A DNA stretch of 64,000 bases from positions 75,423,910 through 75,487,909 of the forward strand of contig CM043960.1 of the NCBI GenBank assembly GCA_014529385.2, read 5' to 3'. A program made the position numbers and the translations under genes. The notes under the pieces are model-generated. The model was not told the origin of the DNA. It ran no database searches and saw only the letters and a list, made by a program, of their open reading frames with translations. Below, one piece after another: positions 63,623 through 64,000 of this stretch (the first letter of the stretch is position 1; the number at the start of each line of letters is the position of its first letter). The stretch comes from Adiantum capillus-veneris. Lineage: Eukaryota > Streptophyta > Polypodiopsida > Polypodiales > Pteridaceae.

Positions 63623-64000
63623 TGTCCTTTACCTGAAGGGTCTCCTCCTTGTCGTCATTGCCCTGAGGCTAAGGACCACTACAATAAGGATTGTCCCAAG
63701 CAAAGGGCATCCACGTCTTCAGGCCCAAGTCCGAACCAACAAGACTTCACATTTCCGAATCTCAACCTGATAGCAGTAAGTACCCTCCCTCAGCCGTTCC
63801 CTGCTAATCCACAGCAAGTGGAGGAGCCTGTCAGCGTCCTCACTCTGGCACAAAGAGCAGCTCTTGGTCTCAGCCTTCCAAAAGGTCCACCTCGTTTATC
63901 TCCACTTCCACAACCTAGTCTACCTGGCCCAACTGACAAGCAATTCACCGTTGCTAAGAACCGACCAACCTCCATGCTATGTGATATTGATGGGGCTTTC
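63623..64000 (+). pseudogene. Gag C-terminal fragment, running off the window
   Basis: An open frame without start or stop reads CRHCPEAKDHYNKDCPK near 63650, a zinc-knuckle-like CX2CX5HX4C. A Pro/Gln/Ser-rich stretch follows, then LTLAQRAALGLSLPKGPP and TVAKNRPTSMLCDIDGAF at the edge. This is the usual Gag-to-protease transition of an LTR element. It is probably the 5' coding part of a further plus-strand element that continues beyond 64000; whether it is intact cannot be judged. Confidence 0.55.

Noticed and set aside
1-64000. tRNA, rRNA or other structural RNA genes
   Set aside because: I saw no cloverleaf-like sequence or rRNA signature; the tRNA-like words are retroelement primer sites.

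Overview
The window reads as plant nuclear DNA from a large, repeat-rich genome. Evidence: Copia elements primed by initiator tRNA-Met (TGGTATCAGAGC), a Ty3/gypsy element with a tRNA-Asp-type primer site, an apurinic-endonuclease LINE, long (CT)n and (CT)n(CA)n microsatellites, and no bacterial gene organisation. A fern or other non-flowering vascular plant is my guess; that is inference only. No intact host gene is visible. Nearly everything recognisable is a mobile element or its wreckage, often nested.

Layout. 0-1.3 kb: unassigned, one possible host exon. 1.4-5.3 kb: a LINE (endonuclease, RT, C-terminal Cys/His motif) with two in-frame stops, preceded by the 3' end of a second copy; long CT microsatellites lie at every junction. 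5.4-8.3 kb: tandem and inverted repeats, a foldback element, and a fragment of an unrecognised membrane-protein gene between direct repeats. 8.5-14.2 kb: unassigned DNA with a TTAA-flanked inverted-repeat element and diverged duplications. 13.5-17.2 kb, resuming at 22.9 kb: a decayed reverse transcriptase of Penelope-like type, split by a very young Copia element (17177-22862; LTRs identical by eye, perfect target duplication). 23.1-33.1 kb: a decayed minus-strand Ty3/gypsy element. 33.1-37.5 kb: more retroelement debris, including a short LTR element without coding capacity. 37.6-42.5 kb: a decayed Copia element. 42.5-46.4 kb: mostly unassigned. 46396-59751: a full-length 13.4-kb minus-strand Ty3/gypsy element with LTRs, GTGAC target duplications, PBS and PPT. 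59.8-64 kb: unassigned DNA, a second copy of the foldback element, and a gag fragment running off the end.

The most unusual observation is the domain order of the Ty3/gypsy family. Both the full-length copy and the old decayed copy carry an aspartic-protease-like domain before the RT and a second one after the integrase. Their Gag proteins carry several zinc knuckles with the short CX2CX3HX4C spacing. The full-length copy adds a WVPK-motif tail and a separate 140-residue ORF before its 3' LTR. The Penelope-like RT and the LINE bounded by CT microsatellites are the next most interesting items. All domain calls were made by eye; no database search was run.
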